Origin: JBBPXY01 sp038200435
GTDB lineage: Bacteria; Actinomycetota; Thermoleophilia; Solirubrobacterales; Solirubrobacteraceae
Assembly (NCBI GenBank): GCA_038200435.1
Contig: JBBPXY010000056.1
Span: 1 to 50,608 of the forward strand
Length of the DNA stretch: 50,608 nt
Direction of reading: 5' to 3'
Shown in pieces: positions 1 to 8,423 of this stretch. A model generated the notes under the pieces. The model saw nothing but the letters and a program-made list of their open reading frames with translations, was not told the DNA's origin and did no database searches. Both the position numbers and the translations under genes were made by a program. Numbering within the stretch: the first letter of the stretch is position 1; each line of letters starts with the position of its first letter.

Positions 1-306
1 GCGGAAGGTCCCGTAGACGAGAGCGACCCAGCACAGCAGCGTCCCGAGCACGATCACGCGCTCGCCGGAGCGTCCGAAGAGCCCGGCGAGCGCCGCCATG
101 AGGACGAACAGCGGGTGCTCGGTGGGCGCCGCGTAGGCCTTAAACGTGGGCGCCGTGCCGTGCAGCAGCTGGCGCCCCCAGTTCAGATGGAAGTACGTGT
201 CGTAGTTCGGATAGGTGGGCGCCAGCGCCCAGACGACGACCGTGGCTGCAACGAGAGCGAGCAACAGCCCAAGCTCCCGCCGTTCTCCGATGCGTGCTGC
301 CGTCAC
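1..306 (-). CDS. GT-C-like integral membrane protein, 3' part outside window
   Basis: Only the first 102 codons are present; the gene runs off the left edge. The GTG start at 306 overlaps the TGA of the upstream gene (GTGA), which implies translational coupling. After a short basic N-terminus there is a membrane helix at about residues 13-29. An extracytoplasmic loop follows with aromatic/acidic spacing (YPNYDTYFHLNWGRQLLHG, then P-T-E-H-P-L-F), and a second hydrophobic stretch begins at about residue 70. That layout is typical of GT-C glycosyltransferases (GT39/GT87 kind), where the first loop carries catalytic acids. Its place at the end of a sugar-biosynthesis operon agrees with transfer of a lipid-linked sugar. 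The family call is inference from one third or less of the protein. Confidence 0.6.
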   Translation of the reverse strand, partial: MTAARIGERRELGLLLALVAATVVVWALAPTYPNYDTYFHLNWGRQLLHGTAPTFKAYAAPTEHPLFVLMAALAGLFGRSGERVIVLGTLLCWVALVYGTFR

Positions 307-1034
307 GGTCCCGTCACGCGCACGCGCAACCCGGGCTCGCTCGCGGTGGGCGGGAGGCGCGGTGGGAGCGAGGCCAGGTTGCCCGCCAGATCGCGCACCC
401 GGATCGCCAGCTCGTAGCTCCCGGGCGGCGCCGGATGGCCCCGAATCTCTCCCTCCCAGCGCAAACCTCCCCCCGGACGACCGGGGCGCCACGCCACGAG
501 ACGGGCGCGGCCGTGGGAGACGCGGTAGACGAGCAGCACCGGCGCGCGGCTGATGTAGCCCTTCAGGCGTACCGAGAAACCGCGCGAGTGGCGGATCGAG
601 CGCACGCGTAACACGACGATCTCGGGAGGGTGGGTGTCGACGGACACCCCGCCGGGGATGGTGATCGACCGGCCCTCGCGGCGCAGGTCGACCCGTACGC
701 GGTAGCGGCCGTCGGGCGCCACGCCTCCGGCGTCGGTGCGGCCGTTCCAGACGAGGCGCACGACCACGCCCGGGCGTGCGGCCCAGCGCCCGAGCGAGCG
801 CACGGGATCCCCCGCGAGGTCGACCACGGTCACCGTCGCCTCGTCGGAGCGCTTCACCTGAAAGCCGATGCGCGCGCTGTCCTGGGTGCCGTTGCCGTCG
901 GGAGAGATGTGAGCGGGACGTACGGCGGCATGAAGGAGGATCGGCGGCGTTCGCTTGAGGTGCTGGGTGACGACGAAGGCGGCCATCGTCGCCACGACCA
1001 GCACCCCGAAGGCCGCGCGGGACAGAAGCGTCAC
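303..1034 (-). CDS. Membrane-anchored protein with FlgD-Ig-like domain
   Basis: A 243-residue protein. The GTG start at 1034 overlaps the TGA of the histidine phosphatase gene. A hydrophobic segment at residues 7-25 is a signal anchor. Residues 33-130 look like a FlgD/T9SS-type Ig-like repeat: S-P-D-G-N-G-T-Q-D, then beta-rich sequence with V-W-N-G-R-T-D-A-G-G and P-D-G-R-Y-R-V. A second beta-rich module follows with another P-P-G-S-Y-E-L repeat near residue 205. Such domains are structural and surface-exposed. No catalytic motif is seen. The next gene is a membrane glycosyltransferase-like protein, so a cell-surface role is likely. It could instead be an adhesin-like or assembly-scaffold protein. 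Confidence 0.75.
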   Translation of the reverse strand: MTLLSRAAFGVLVVATMAAFVVTQHLKRTPPILLHAAVRPAHISPDGNGTQDSARIGFQVKRSDEATVTVVDLAGDPVRSLGRWAARPGVVVRLVWNGRTDAGGVAPDGRYRVRVDLRREGRSITIPGGVSVDTHPPEIVVLRVRSIRHSRGFSVRLKGYISRAPVLLVYRVSHGRARLVAWRPGRPGGGLRWEGEIRGHPAPPGSYELAIRVRDLAGNLASLPPRLPPTASEPGLRVRVTGP

Positions 1035-1573
1035 AGCGTGATCACGGCGACGTTGGGGATATCCCATTCGTGGAAGGCGTCGAGACCGCGCGGGTCGCGG
1101 GCGCAGAGGGCGACGCGGATGGATCCCCCGTGACACACGACGACCGCTGGGTCGGGACCCTCGCGGGAGATGTCTTCGAGTGCCGCCACGACGCGATCGG
1201 AGTGCTCGCGCAGAGATTCTCCGCCGGGGAAGCGAAAGTCCTTTCCCGCGCGGCGCCAGGCAGCGAACGCCTCCGGCTCGTCGCGCTCGATCTCCTCGAA
1301 CAGCCGGCCCTCCCACACTCCCCGATGCCCTTCGGCCAGCCGCGCGTCGACGACAGGCTCGAGCCCGACCGCGGCCCCGACGATGTCGGCGGTCTCGCGC
1401 GCCCGGGCGAGCGCGGAGGAGTAGAGGCGCTCCGGACGCTCAAGACGCAGTCGCTCCGCCAGCTCGGCCGCCTGGGCGCGCCCGGTCGCGTTCAGCGGCG
1501 TGTCGCGGCTGCCCTGCACGCGCAGGGGCGGCCGGTTGTCGTCGGTCTCGCCGTGCCGGGCCAGCAGGACCAT
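1031..1573 (-). CDS. Histidine phosphatase (phosphoglycerate mutase-like)
   Basis: A 180-residue single-domain histidine phosphatase. The catalytic RHGET motif sits at residues 6-10 (His7 would be the phosphohistidine), and the second catalytic histidine is His148 in VVCHGGS. Conserved R-G-x-W-E-G (about residues 84-89) is also visible. Members act on small phosphoesters (PhoE, CobC and Gpm-like enzymes); the exact substrate cannot be read from sequence. The ATG at 1573 is chosen because it places RHGET at the usual distance from the N-terminus. It follows the phosphosulfolactate synthase-like gene by 34 nt and overlaps the next gene by 4 nt. Possibly it dephosphorylates a product of a neighbouring enzyme, but that is inference. 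Confidence 0.88.
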   Translation of the reverse strand: MVLLARHGETDDNRPPLRVQGSRDTPLNATGRAQAAELAERLRLERPERLYSSALARARETADIVGAAVGLEPVVDARLAEGHRGVWEGRLFEEIERDEPEAFAAWRRAGKDFRFPGGESLREHSDRVVAALEDISREGPDPAVVVCHGGSIRVALCARDPRGLDAFHEWDIPNVAVITL

Positions 1574-1607
1574 CCGGGTCAGCTCAGATGGCCGGGTTCG
1601 TGGCCAT

Positions 1608-2354
1608 CTAGACCTGGGCCGTGTCGGAGCGCAGCCCCAGGCGCAGCGTCTCGAGCGAGAGAACGTCGGTGGGCGTGATGTTGCCCAGGTTCGCGTCGGC
1701 GCCGAAGCGGCGCAGGAACCACACCTGCTGATCCTTCTGCGGTGCTTCGAACAGCAGGTTGGCGGGGTCGACACCGTGAGCGATCTCGTCGATCAGGCCC
1801 ATCCGGACTTCGCCGTCGGCCCGATAGATGCCCGCGGTACCGCTCTCCCGCGCCTCGGCGATCACCTTCCACGCGCCCGCGGCGAGCTCGGACTGGATCT
1901 GCTCGACCCAGCGGTAGGGAGCCATGATCTCGGCGGCGTCCTTCGAGCCCACTTCGGAGAGGACGGTGAACTCAGCCGCGAGCCGCTCGATCAACTCGAG
2001 CTTGCGGTCGTGCTCGAGGGCGATCGTGCCATCCGAGATCTCGACGTGGGTCAGGCCGAGCTCTCGCAACCAGTCGAGCAGTGCCTCAAGGCGATCCTGC
2101 GCGATGGCGAGCTCGGTCAGCGTGCCGCCGAGCACGACCGGGATACCGTGCCCGCGGTAGCGCTCGAGCTTGGGCTCCAGGTTGGCCGTGGCCAGCGCCG
2201 TCCCCCACCCCAGCTTGACGAGATCGACCGAGTTGCCGGCGACCTCGACCAGCCCGTCGACCTCCGCGACCGCGAGCCCCCGGTCGAGCACATGCGTGAG
2301 CCCGCGCTCGCGCGGCTTGGTGCTCCGCGCTGGAAGCTCGAGGAGGGGGACCAT
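1608..2354 (-). CDS. Phosphosulfolactate synthase (ComA) family protein
   Basis: A 248-residue protein matching the ComA family throughout. It starts near L-T-H-V-L-D-R-G and continues with V-D-L-V-K-L-G-W-G-T, a V-E-I-S-D-G-T-I segment and the E-S-G-T-A-G-I-Y region. Family enzymes add sulfite to phosphoenolpyruvate to make (2R)-phospho-3-sulfolactate, the first step to coenzyme M in methanogens and to sulfolactate in some bacteria. The ATG at 2354 lies 13 nt after the preceding stop; an upstream extension is unneeded. No ComB or ComC partner is visible in the window, although the next gene is a histidine phosphatase that could do a ComB-like dephosphorylation (inference). A related activity on another substrate is possible. 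Confidence 0.82.
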   Translation of the reverse strand: MVPLLELPARSTKPRERGLTHVLDRGLAVAEVDGLVEVAGNSVDLVKLGWGTALATANLEPKLERYRGHGIPVVLGGTLTELAIAQDRLEALLDWLRELGLTHVEISDGTIALEHDRKLELIERLAAEFTVLSEVGSKDAAEIMAPYRWVEQIQSELAAGAWKVIAEARESGTAGIYRADGEVRMGLIDEIAHGVDPANLLFEAPQKDQQVWFLRRFGADANLGNITPTDVLSLETLRLGLRSDTAQV

Positions 2355-2367
2355 GCGCGGAAGCGGC

Positions 2368-3468
2368 TTACTTGCCGGAGGCGTAGTCGGAGCCAACCGT
2401 GACCACGACCGTCGTCGCGCACGCGGACTGCGGGCAGGCGATCGCCTTGGTCTGGGGGTCGACCGGCGCGACGTTGCTCACCTTGAGCGCGCGCGAGACC
2501 GAGAGGGCATCGCGGCGATGCCCGGGGAAGTAGGAGATGGACGTGGCGGAGCGCTGCTGGTCGGAGGCGTTGGTCACAGCCCCCTCCTTGAAGCCGAAGC
2601 GCACTAGCCGCTGCGAGACGGTGTGGGCCACCCCCGCCTGCGGAGTGCCATTGAGCACAGTCGTCACGACCGACCCGCGGTTGAACGACGCACCCGCCGT
2701 GCCCGGCCGGGGCGAGGTGGTCGCTGCCGGCTTCGGCGCCGCCTTCTGATCGTTGCCGCCCAGAAGCTGGATGGCCCCGAAGATCGCTGCGGCCACGAGC
2801 ACGAGCGCTCCGATCAGCGCCAGGGCTCGGGCTCGGGGGCTGCGCCGCGGCGGGGGGCCGCTCAGGCGCACGGCCGCCGGCCCGGCCGGCGAGCGAGGCG
2901 GAACGGCGCGAGGAGGTGTCGCGGGTGGCTGTGTGCGTCCGTTGCCTCCCTCCGGCCGGCTGGGGGCCGGAGCTCTAGCGCCCGCCGCCGCCGTGGCCGG
3001 GGCGATGGTGGCGGCCGACGCCATGGTCGTCGTGGCGGCGCCTGCTCCTTCGGCTGCGGGGGTCGCGGGCACCGGGCTCGGCGGGGAAGCCGCCGGTGCG
3101 GCCGCCGGAATGAGGCGAGTGGCCGACGCGAGCGCCGGAGCCCCGACGCCCGCCGGAGCCGGCGAGAGAACTGGAGGCTGCGCGGCTGCAGCGGAGCCGG
3201 CGGCTACCGGAGGCGTCGGCGCCATGGGTGCCGGTGCCGGTACGGCCGCGGCCTGACGCGCCGCGACGGCCTGCGAGGCCACGCGCTCCTCGAGCTCCTG
3301 GGCACGCTCGGGTGAGCGCCCGGCCCAGTCGCGCAGGCGTCGCACCTCGCGCGCCTGGGCGAAGTAAAGGAGCGAAAGCACCGCCAGGCCCAGCAACGAG
3401 GCCAGGCCGGCGTAGGCGCCCGCCTTGTCTATGAGGCTCTGGAGGGAGAGCCCGAGCACCGGGAGCAT
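2368..3468 (-). CDS. Membrane protein with C-terminal LytR_C domain
   Basis: A 366-residue protein. A first membrane helix (about residues 19-36) is followed by a short coiled-coil-like stretch (R-E-V-R-R-L-R-D-W). A roughly 130-residue Ala/Pro-rich low-complexity linker follows, then a second helix near residues 215-235. The C-terminus (from about residue 268) reads V-V-T-T-V-L-N-G-T-P-Q-A-G-V-A and continues as a LytR_C domain, the module often fused to LytR-CpsA-Psr enzymes. There is no LCP catalytic domain, so it is unlikely to ligate glycopolymers itself. Its place in the polysaccharide operon suggests an envelope accessory role. The ATG at 3468 is 10 nt after the preceding stop. Confidence 0.82.
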   Translation of the reverse strand: MLPVLGLSLQSLIDKAGAYAGLASLLGLAVLSLLYFAQAREVRRLRDWAGRSPERAQELEERVASQAVAARQAAAVPAPAPMAPTPPVAAGSAAAAQPPVLSPAPAGVGAPALASATRLIPAAAPAASPPSPVPATPAAEGAGAATTTMASAATIAPATAAAGARAPAPSRPEGGNGRTQPPATPPRAVPPRSPAGPAAVRLSGPPPRRSPRARALALIGALVLVAAAIFGAIQLLGGNDQKAAPKPAATTSPRPGTAGASFNRGSVVTTVLNGTPQAGVAHTVSQRLVRFGFKEGAVTNASDQQRSATSISYFPGHRRDALSVSRALKVSNVAPVDPQTKAIACPQSACATTVVVTVGSDYASGK

Positions 3469-3478
3469 CGGCGGCAGT

Positions 3479-5398
3479 CTACGAGGGGAGGGCGGCGGTG
3501 CCCCTGGAGCGCAGCGCACTGAGGTCGGCGACCCTGGCGGCAAGGGCGGCCGCGTCCCCCTCCAGCACGAGCAGGTTGATCTCACCGAAGGTCTTCTCGA
3601 CCCATTCGGGATCGAGCGGCTCGCGATCGGCGCGAACGATCTTCTCCGCCGGCGTCGGCTGGGGATGCTCGTAGGGGTTGAACAGCTCCTCGTGGAGCTT
3701 CTCGCCCGGACGAATGCCGGTGACCTCGATGGCGATGTCGCGCTCGGGCTCGAGCCCGGAGAGGCGGATCATCTGCTCGGCGAGCTCGAAGATCTTCACG
3801 GGCTCTCCCATCTCGAGGACGAACACCTCCCCGCTGTGGGCCGGGAGCGACCCGGAACGGATGACGAGCTGCACCGCCTCCGGGATCGTCATGAAGTACC
3901 TGGTCATGCGCTGGTCGGTGACGGTAAGCGGGCCGCCCGAGGCAATCTGACGGCGGAAGATGGGGACAACCGAGCCGGAGGAGCCGAGGACGTTGCCGAA
4001 GCGCACGGTGGCGTAGCGGGTGCCCGGCCAGTGGGAGGCGGCGGCCTCGACGGCCCATTCCGCAAGCGCCTTGGACGCGCCCATGACCGTCGCCGGGGAG
4101 ACCGCCTTGTCGGTCGAGACGAGCACGAAGGCGCCGACGCCGGTGTCGCCCGCGATCCGGGCCACGAGGCGGGTGGCCAGCGCGTTGTTGCGCACAGCCT
4201 CGACGGGGTTCTGCTCCATCATCCCGACGTGCTTGTAGGCGGCGGCGTGGAATACGACCCCGGGGCGATGCTCGGCGAACACCTCCCGCATGCGCTCCTC
4301 CTCCTTGCAGTCCGCGAGCACGGCGCTGGCGATGCGGACGTGCCGGTCTTCCTCGAGCTCGCGCACGATCTCGAACAGATTGTCCTCGGCGTGGTCGACG
4401 AGCACCAGGCGGCGGGGGTTGACCCGCGCTATCTGGCGGCAGAGCTCCGAGCCGATCGACCCGCCGGCGCCGGTGATCATCACGGTCTGGCCGGTGAGGT
4501 AGGAGCCGACACGCTCGAGATCCATGAACACCGGCTCGCGGCCGAGGACGTCCTCGACTCGGAGCTCGCGCACCTGGCGCATAACGGTCGGGCCGCCGCG
4601 CAGCAGCTCAAAGACGGTCGGCGTCGTACGTACGGGGATGCCGCGGTGGCGGCACGCGCTCACGACGCGGGCGCGCAGGCTGCCCGGAGCAGAGGGGATC
4701 GCGATGATCACCTCGTCGGGCTCGACCTCGTCGAGGATCCGGGCCAGCTCCTGCGTGTGGCCGAGCACCTTGACGCCGCTGGCCACCCGCATCTTCTTCT
4801 TCGTCGGGTCGTCGTCGACGAAGCCCACCGGCCGGTAGCGCAGCTCCGGGTTGCGCACCATCTCGCGCAGGACGAGCTGCCCGCCGTCGCCGGCGCCGAC
4901 GATCAGCACGCTCCGCGCGTCTTTGCGCGAGCGCAGGCCGCGCACGGGACGAGTGAGCACGAGGTTGACGAGGTAGCGCATGCCGCCGAGCAGGGCGAGC
5001 GTCAGCAGGAACCACAGCGCCACGACACCGCTGGGCGGCGAAACCGCGACGACGCCGTCCCGCGTGGCGGTGGTCACGGGATGGATGAGCGCCGCCAGCC
5101 CCACGAACCCGAGCGTGGTCACCACCACCGCGCGGGCGAGGGCCTCGATGTCGCGCTGAGCCACATAGCGCCAGGAGCGCTGGTACAGGCCGAAGAGCGC
5201 GAACAGCACCAGCGACCCGCCGACGACCCAGGGCAGCGTCGAGGTGAGGAGATGCTCGTACCGGGCCGGGACCCGGTGGTCGAACCGGAGCCGGTAGGCC
5301 AGGTAGTACGCGAGCGCAACCAGCGCGCCGTCCGCCACGAGCTGAGGGCCCGAGTGGCGGTGAACGGGAAAGGCCGCGGAGCGGATCCACCGGCGCAT
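3479..5398 (-). CDS. Membrane-bound nucleoside-diphosphate-sugar 4,6-dehydratase (PglF/CapD/WbpM type)
   Basis: A 639-residue polysaccharide biosynthesis protein of full family length. About four membrane helices fill residues 18-145. A first Rossmann-like domain carries VGAGDGG (167-173). The catalytic SDR domain starts at TGAGGSIGSELC (309-320), with the conserved AAYKHV segment near 386-391. The active-site M-G-A-S-K (439-443) has Met in place of Tyr, as is normal in the PglF/WbpM group. Such enzymes convert UDP-GlcNAc to the 4-keto-6-deoxy sugar, which a DegT-type aminotransferase then aminates; one lies just upstream at 6630-7715. Spacing to the DUF354 gene is 20 nt, indicating an operon. 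Confidence 0.93.
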   Translation of the reverse strand: MRRWIRSAAFPVHRHSGPQLVADGALVALAYYLAYRLRFDHRVPARYEHLLTSTLPWVVGGSLVLFALFGLYQRSWRYVAQRDIEALARAVVVTTLGFVGLAALIHPVTTATRDGVVAVSPPSGVVALWFLLTLALLGGMRYLVNLVLTRPVRGLRSRKDARSVLIVGAGDGGQLVLREMVRNPELRYRPVGFVDDDPTKKKMRVASGVKVLGHTQELARILDEVEPDEVIIAIPSAPGSLRARVVSACRHRGIPVRTTPTVFELLRGGPTVMRQVRELRVEDVLGREPVFMDLERVGSYLTGQTVMITGAGGSIGSELCRQIARVNPRRLVLVDHAEDNLFEIVRELEEDRHVRIASAVLADCKEEERMREVFAEHRPGVVFHAAAYKHVGMMEQNPVEAVRNNALATRLVARIAGDTGVGAFVLVSTDKAVSPATVMGASKALAEWAVEAAASHWPGTRYATVRFGNVLGSSGSVVPIFRRQIASGGPLTVTDQRMTRYFMTIPEAVQLVIRSGSLPAHSGEVFVLEMGEPVKIFELAEQMIRLSGLEPERDIAIEVTGIRPGEKLHEELFNPYEHPQPTPAEKIVRADREPLDPEWVEKTFGEINLLVLEGDAAALAARVADLSALRSRGTAALPS

Positions 5399-5418
5399 GC
5401 GGGGGATTCTAGTTCGCG

Positions 5419-6441
5419 TCAGGACGGTTGGGAGAAGCTGCGCGCAGTCTTAACGGGCGCGCTCAGCAGCTCGGTGAGCACCCGCGGATCGCGCCTCACC
5501 CGCTCGACGCTCGCGCGCTCGACGCGGCCGGCTTCCTCGACTTGACCGGCGCTCTCGAGTCGCCGCAGCCGGCCGTCGGCGATGAGAGCCTCGTCGACGG
5601 CGCCCAGACGCCCCTCGAAAACCGTGAAGACCGGTGTGCCGAGAGCCACCGCCTCTCGGTTCATCGTGCCTCCCGCGGAGACGACCAGATCGGCGTAGGC
5701 GATGAGCGACTGCGCGTCGATCGCCTGCTCGGGGACGATGAAGCCGCCGTCACGCGCCAGCTCGGTGCGCTGCTCCGGGGTGCGCGGCAGCACCACCGCC
5801 TGCCGGCCGCGGAGCCGCGTGAGCACTTCGGCGAAGAGGTCGTTGCCAAAGCGGTGGTAGAGGGAGACGGCGGGCGGGGTGCGGACGACGAAGATCGGCT
5901 CGTTCCGGTCGAGATCCAGCTCCCCCAGCACCGCGGGGTCGGCCTCGAAGTCGGCCAGGTAGTACTCCTCCTTGAGCCCTTCGTAGCGCTGGAGCTTGCC
6001 CTTCGCGCCGTAGGCGTAGAGCCGCTCCGGAGGGATCACGTCGGGCACTACCACGGCCTGCGCCAGGCGGCAGTTGACCGTGTGCTGCACCTTTGCCCAC
6101 TCGTAGTCGAACGTGGTGGAGCACGGGATCCGCAGCAGCGCGGCCGCGACGGTGACGTCGTTCGAGCCATGGCCGAGCGCGAGGTCGAACCGGCGCGGCC
6201 TCGCCCACCGCACGAGCGCGCCCGAGCGCGAGAGGAGTCCCAGTGCCTTGGCACCGAGCGCTCCGCCGCGGTGGTGGCCAATCGCTGTGTGGTCGATCCC
6301 GAAGCGGCGACAGAGCGCAAGCGTCTGGGCGAAGTCGCGCGCGGTCACCTCGACCTCGTGGCCGGCGGCGCGCAGGGTCGCGATCACGGGCCGCATGACC
6401 AGGACGTGGGGCGAGTTGGTGAGGTCCACCCAGACGCGCAT
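5419..6441 (-). CDS. DUF354 family protein (glycosyltransferase-like)
   Basis: A 340-residue protein that matches DUF354 end to end. It opens with M-R-V-W-V-D-L-T-N-S-P-H-V, continues with G-H-E-V-E-V-T-A-R-D and shows a late S-A-G-G-T-M-N-R-E-A motif resembling the donor-binding region of GT-B enzymes. DUF354 genes are common in bacterial and archaeal surface-polysaccharide loci and are suspected glycosyltransferases or epimerases; the reaction is not established to my knowledge. The ATG at 6441 is selected because the family starts with this hydrophobic strand, and no clear Shine-Dalgarno precedes it. Flanking dehydratase and aminotransferase genes suggest it handles the same amino sugar. 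Confidence 0.87.
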   Translation of the reverse strand: MRVWVDLTNSPHVLVMRPVIATLRAAGHEVEVTARDFAQTLALCRRFGIDHTAIGHHRGGALGAKALGLLSRSGALVRWARPRRFDLALGHGSNDVTVAAALLRIPCSTTFDYEWAKVQHTVNCRLAQAVVVPDVIPPERLYAYGAKGKLQRYEGLKEEYYLADFEADPAVLGELDLDRNEPIFVVRTPPAVSLYHRFGNDLFAEVLTRLRGRQAVVLPRTPEQRTELARDGGFIVPEQAIDAQSLIAYADLVVSAGGTMNREAVALGTPVFTVFEGRLGAVDEALIADGRLRRLESAGQVEEAGRVERASVERVRRDPRVLTELLSAPVKTARSFSQPS

Positions 6442-6629
6442 CAGATGATTCCGAGGGATCTTGATCTGAGGAAGGGAGAGGTGGGTGTACCGGCGGTGTC
6501 CGAAAATCGGACTTCTCCGATATGAGGTCGGAAAGCGACGCCAAATCGGACGACGTCGCCAACAGTGAGGCATCGGCCGTTCCTGTTTCCTCTTCCTAGA
6601 GCGAGCTCCCCCGGCGACGAACGCGCCAT
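6442..6629 (-). promoter_or_regulatory. Lower-GC spacer with repeated TCGGA palindromes
   Basis: This 188-nt gap between the DegT and DUF354 genes is less GC-rich than its neighbours. It contains a perfect hairpin GTCCGA-AAA-TCGGAC at 6498-6512 and further TCCGA/TCGGA copies near 6516-6520, 6528-6532 and 6546-6550. The spacing suggests an operator region or internal promoter for the DUF354 gene. A 62-codon reading frame starts right after the DegT stop (TAGATG) and ends overlapping the DUF354 start (TGATG), but its codons (AGA, CTA, GGA, CGA) are unlike the neighbours. I regard it as non-coding or at most a coupling leader. Confidence 0.35.
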
Positions 6630-7715
6630 CTAGAGCCCTGCCCCCCGCACCGCCGCGACCACCTCGGCCACCTCGGCCTCTCCCACGTGCGATCCCATTG
6701 GCAACGCCAGATGGGTCCGGGCGAGCTCGTCCGTCACCGGCAGATCCGCGCCTGCGCCCCACGGAGCCATTGCGGCCTGGCGGTGCGCCGGCACGCGGTA
6801 GTAGGCGCGAGCTTCGATCCCCCGCTCGCCAAGGGCGACCGCCAGCTCATCGGCACGTGTGTGGCGCACTACGTAGAGGTGCCAGGCGGGGTCAGCTCCC
6901 TCGACCGGGCGCGGAAGGGCTACGAGGTCGCCGAGGCCCGCCGCCTCGTAGGCTCGACCCGCCGCGCGCCGGGCCTCGACCCAGCCGTCGAGAGCGCCGA
7001 GCGCGACGCGCAGGAACGCCGCCTGCATCTCATCCAGGCGCGAGTTGTAGCCCACCTCCTCGAAGGAGACCTTGTCGCGCGAGCCGTGAAAGCGCAGTGT
7101 CCGCACCCGCTCGGCCACCCCGTCGTCACTCGTGGTCACGGCTCCACCGTCGCCGCACGCGGGCAGGTTCTTCGATGGGTAGAAGGAGAACGTCGCGGCC
7201 CGGCCGAGCGAGCCTGCTGCGCGGCCGCCAAGCGTCGAGCCCGCGGCCTGCGCGGCGTCCTCGAGCACGGGCACCCCCAGTTCGGCGATCTCCGGGATTG
7301 GAGCGACGTTGCCGAACAGGTCCACCGCAATCACCGCGCGGGTACGCGGCGTCAGCGCCGCGGCCACGGCCTCGGCCGTGACGCACGCCGTCTCGAGATC
7401 AACCTCGCAGAAGACGGGCGTGGCGCCGGTCGGGGGGATCGCCTCGGCGCTCGCGTAGAAGGTGAAGGAGGGCACGACCACCTCATCCCCGGGCCCGACT
7501 CCGAGCGCGCGCAGGGCGATCGTGATCGCCTCCGTGCCGTTGGCCACGCCCACGGCGTGCCGCACGCCCAGCCGCGCAGCCCACTCGCACTCGAACGCTT
7601 CCACCTCGGGGCCGAGGATGAACGCGCCGCGGTCGAGGACCGCCGCAGCGGCGCGCCCTAAGTCATCGCGGAGGGGCGCGAGCGCCGAGGAGGTATCGAA
7701 GAGCGGCACCGGCAC
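6630..7715 (-). CDS. DegT/DnrJ/EryC1/StrS family PLP-dependent sugar aminotransferase
   Basis: A 361-residue protein of full family length. The N-terminal G-T-E-A (60-63) phosphate-binding region, the E-D-A-A-Q-A-A-G segment (152-159) and the S-F-Y-P-S-K-N-L motif with the PLP lysine at 182 are all present, followed by G-D-G-G-A-V. Members aminate keto-sugar nucleotides, for example UDP-4-keto-6-deoxy-GlcNAc made by PglF-type enzymes, matching the dehydratase two genes downstream. The start is GTG at 7715, though a second in-frame GTG lies two codons later. It is the first gene of the leftward operon and diverges from the DedA gene with only 45 nt between. Confidence 0.92.
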   Translation of the reverse strand: MPVPLFDTSSALAPLRDDLGRAAAAVLDRGAFILGPEVEAFECEWAARLGVRHAVGVANGTEAITIALRALGVGPGDEVVVPSFTFYASAEAIPPTGATPVFCEVDLETACVTAEAVAAALTPRTRAVIAVDLFGNVAPIPEIAELGVPVLEDAAQAAGSTLGGRAAGSLGRAATFSFYPSKNLPACGDGGAVTTSDDGVAERVRTLRFHGSRDKVSFEEVGYNSRLDEMQAAFLRVALGALDGWVEARRAAGRAYEAAGLGDLVALPRPVEGADPAWHLYVVRHTRADELAVALGERGIEARAYYRVPAHRQAAMAPWGAGADLPVTDELARTHLALPMGSHVGEAEVAEVVAAVRGAGL

Positions 7716-7760
7716 CGCGCTAACCCTACGAGAAGGTCGGCGCGTCTACCCTTCGCGCCC

Positions 7761-8423
7761 ATGTGGCGCCTTGCCCCCATCGCGTCGATCACCGGGCCGA
7801 TCGTCGACTTCGCCACGAAGTTCATCGATAACGTCGGCCTCGCCGGCCTCTTCGTGCTCATGACGCTCGAGAGCGCCAACATCCCGATCCCCTCCGAGGC
7901 GACGATGCTCTTCGCCGGCTTCGATGTGTCCAAGGGCAAGTGGACCCTTCTCCAAATCACCCTCGTCGGGACTGCGGCGAATCTGGTCGGCTCGCTGATC
8001 TCGTACGCGATCGGCTACTACGGCCGTGCCGAACTGCTGGAGAAACACGGGCGCAAGCTGCACGTCTCCCCCAAGCAGCTCGCCCGCGCCGACCGCTGGT
8101 TCGAGCGCTACGGCTCGGCCGCGGTGTTCTTCTCGCGGATGCTGCCGATCGTCCGTACCTTCATCTCGCTTCCCGCGGGCGTGGCCCGCATGCCTCTCCT
8201 GCGGTTCTCGGTGCTGACGTTCCTCGGCTGCCTCCCGTGGGTGTTCGCCCTCGCCTTCATCGGCAAGCAGGTCGGGTCCAACTGGGAGGACTGGCGCCAC
8301 AACCTCGAGTACTTCGACTACGCGGTGGGGGCGCTCATCGTGGTCGGCGTGGTGTACCTAGTCGTGCGCCACAGGCGTGGCGGCGGCGGCCAGAGCCAGG
8401 CCACCGCCGATGCCACGGGCTGA
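7761..8423 (+). CDS. DedA family membrane protein
   Basis: A 220-residue SNARE-associated/DedA (VTT) protein. It shows the family signature E-S-A-N-I-P-I-P-S-E near residue 37, a G-x-x-x-G-Y-x-I-G-Y-Y-G-R run near 85-95, F-x-R-Y-G-S-A-A-V-F-F-S-R-M-L-P-I-V-R-T at about 115-134, and about five hydrophobic segments. DedA proteins of the DUF368/UptA-like systems are linked to undecaprenyl phosphate or phospholipid flipping and to membrane-potential homeostasis. Here it overlaps uppP by 14 nt, a pairing that supports a role in the polyprenyl-phosphate cycle (inference). ATG start at 7761. Confidence 0.93.
   Translation: MWRLAPIASITGPIVDFATKFIDNVGLAGLFVLMTLESANIPIPSEATMLFAGFDVSKGKWTLLQITLVGTAANLVGSLISYAIGYYGRAELLEKHGRKLHVSPKQLARADRWFERYGSAAVFFSRMLPIVRTFISLPAGVARMPLLRFSVLTFLGCLPWVFALAFIGKQVGSNWEDWRHNLEYFDYAVGALIVVGVVYLVVRHRRGGGGQSQATADATG

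Noticed and set aside
3425..5545. Very long open frame antisense to the dehydratase (706 codons), and similar antisense frames over gyrA, gyrB, dnaA and the kinases
   Set aside because: High-GC codon bias leaves the opposite strand open. The frames are His/Arg/Asp-rich with no recognisable domains, while the sense frames are complete known proteins.
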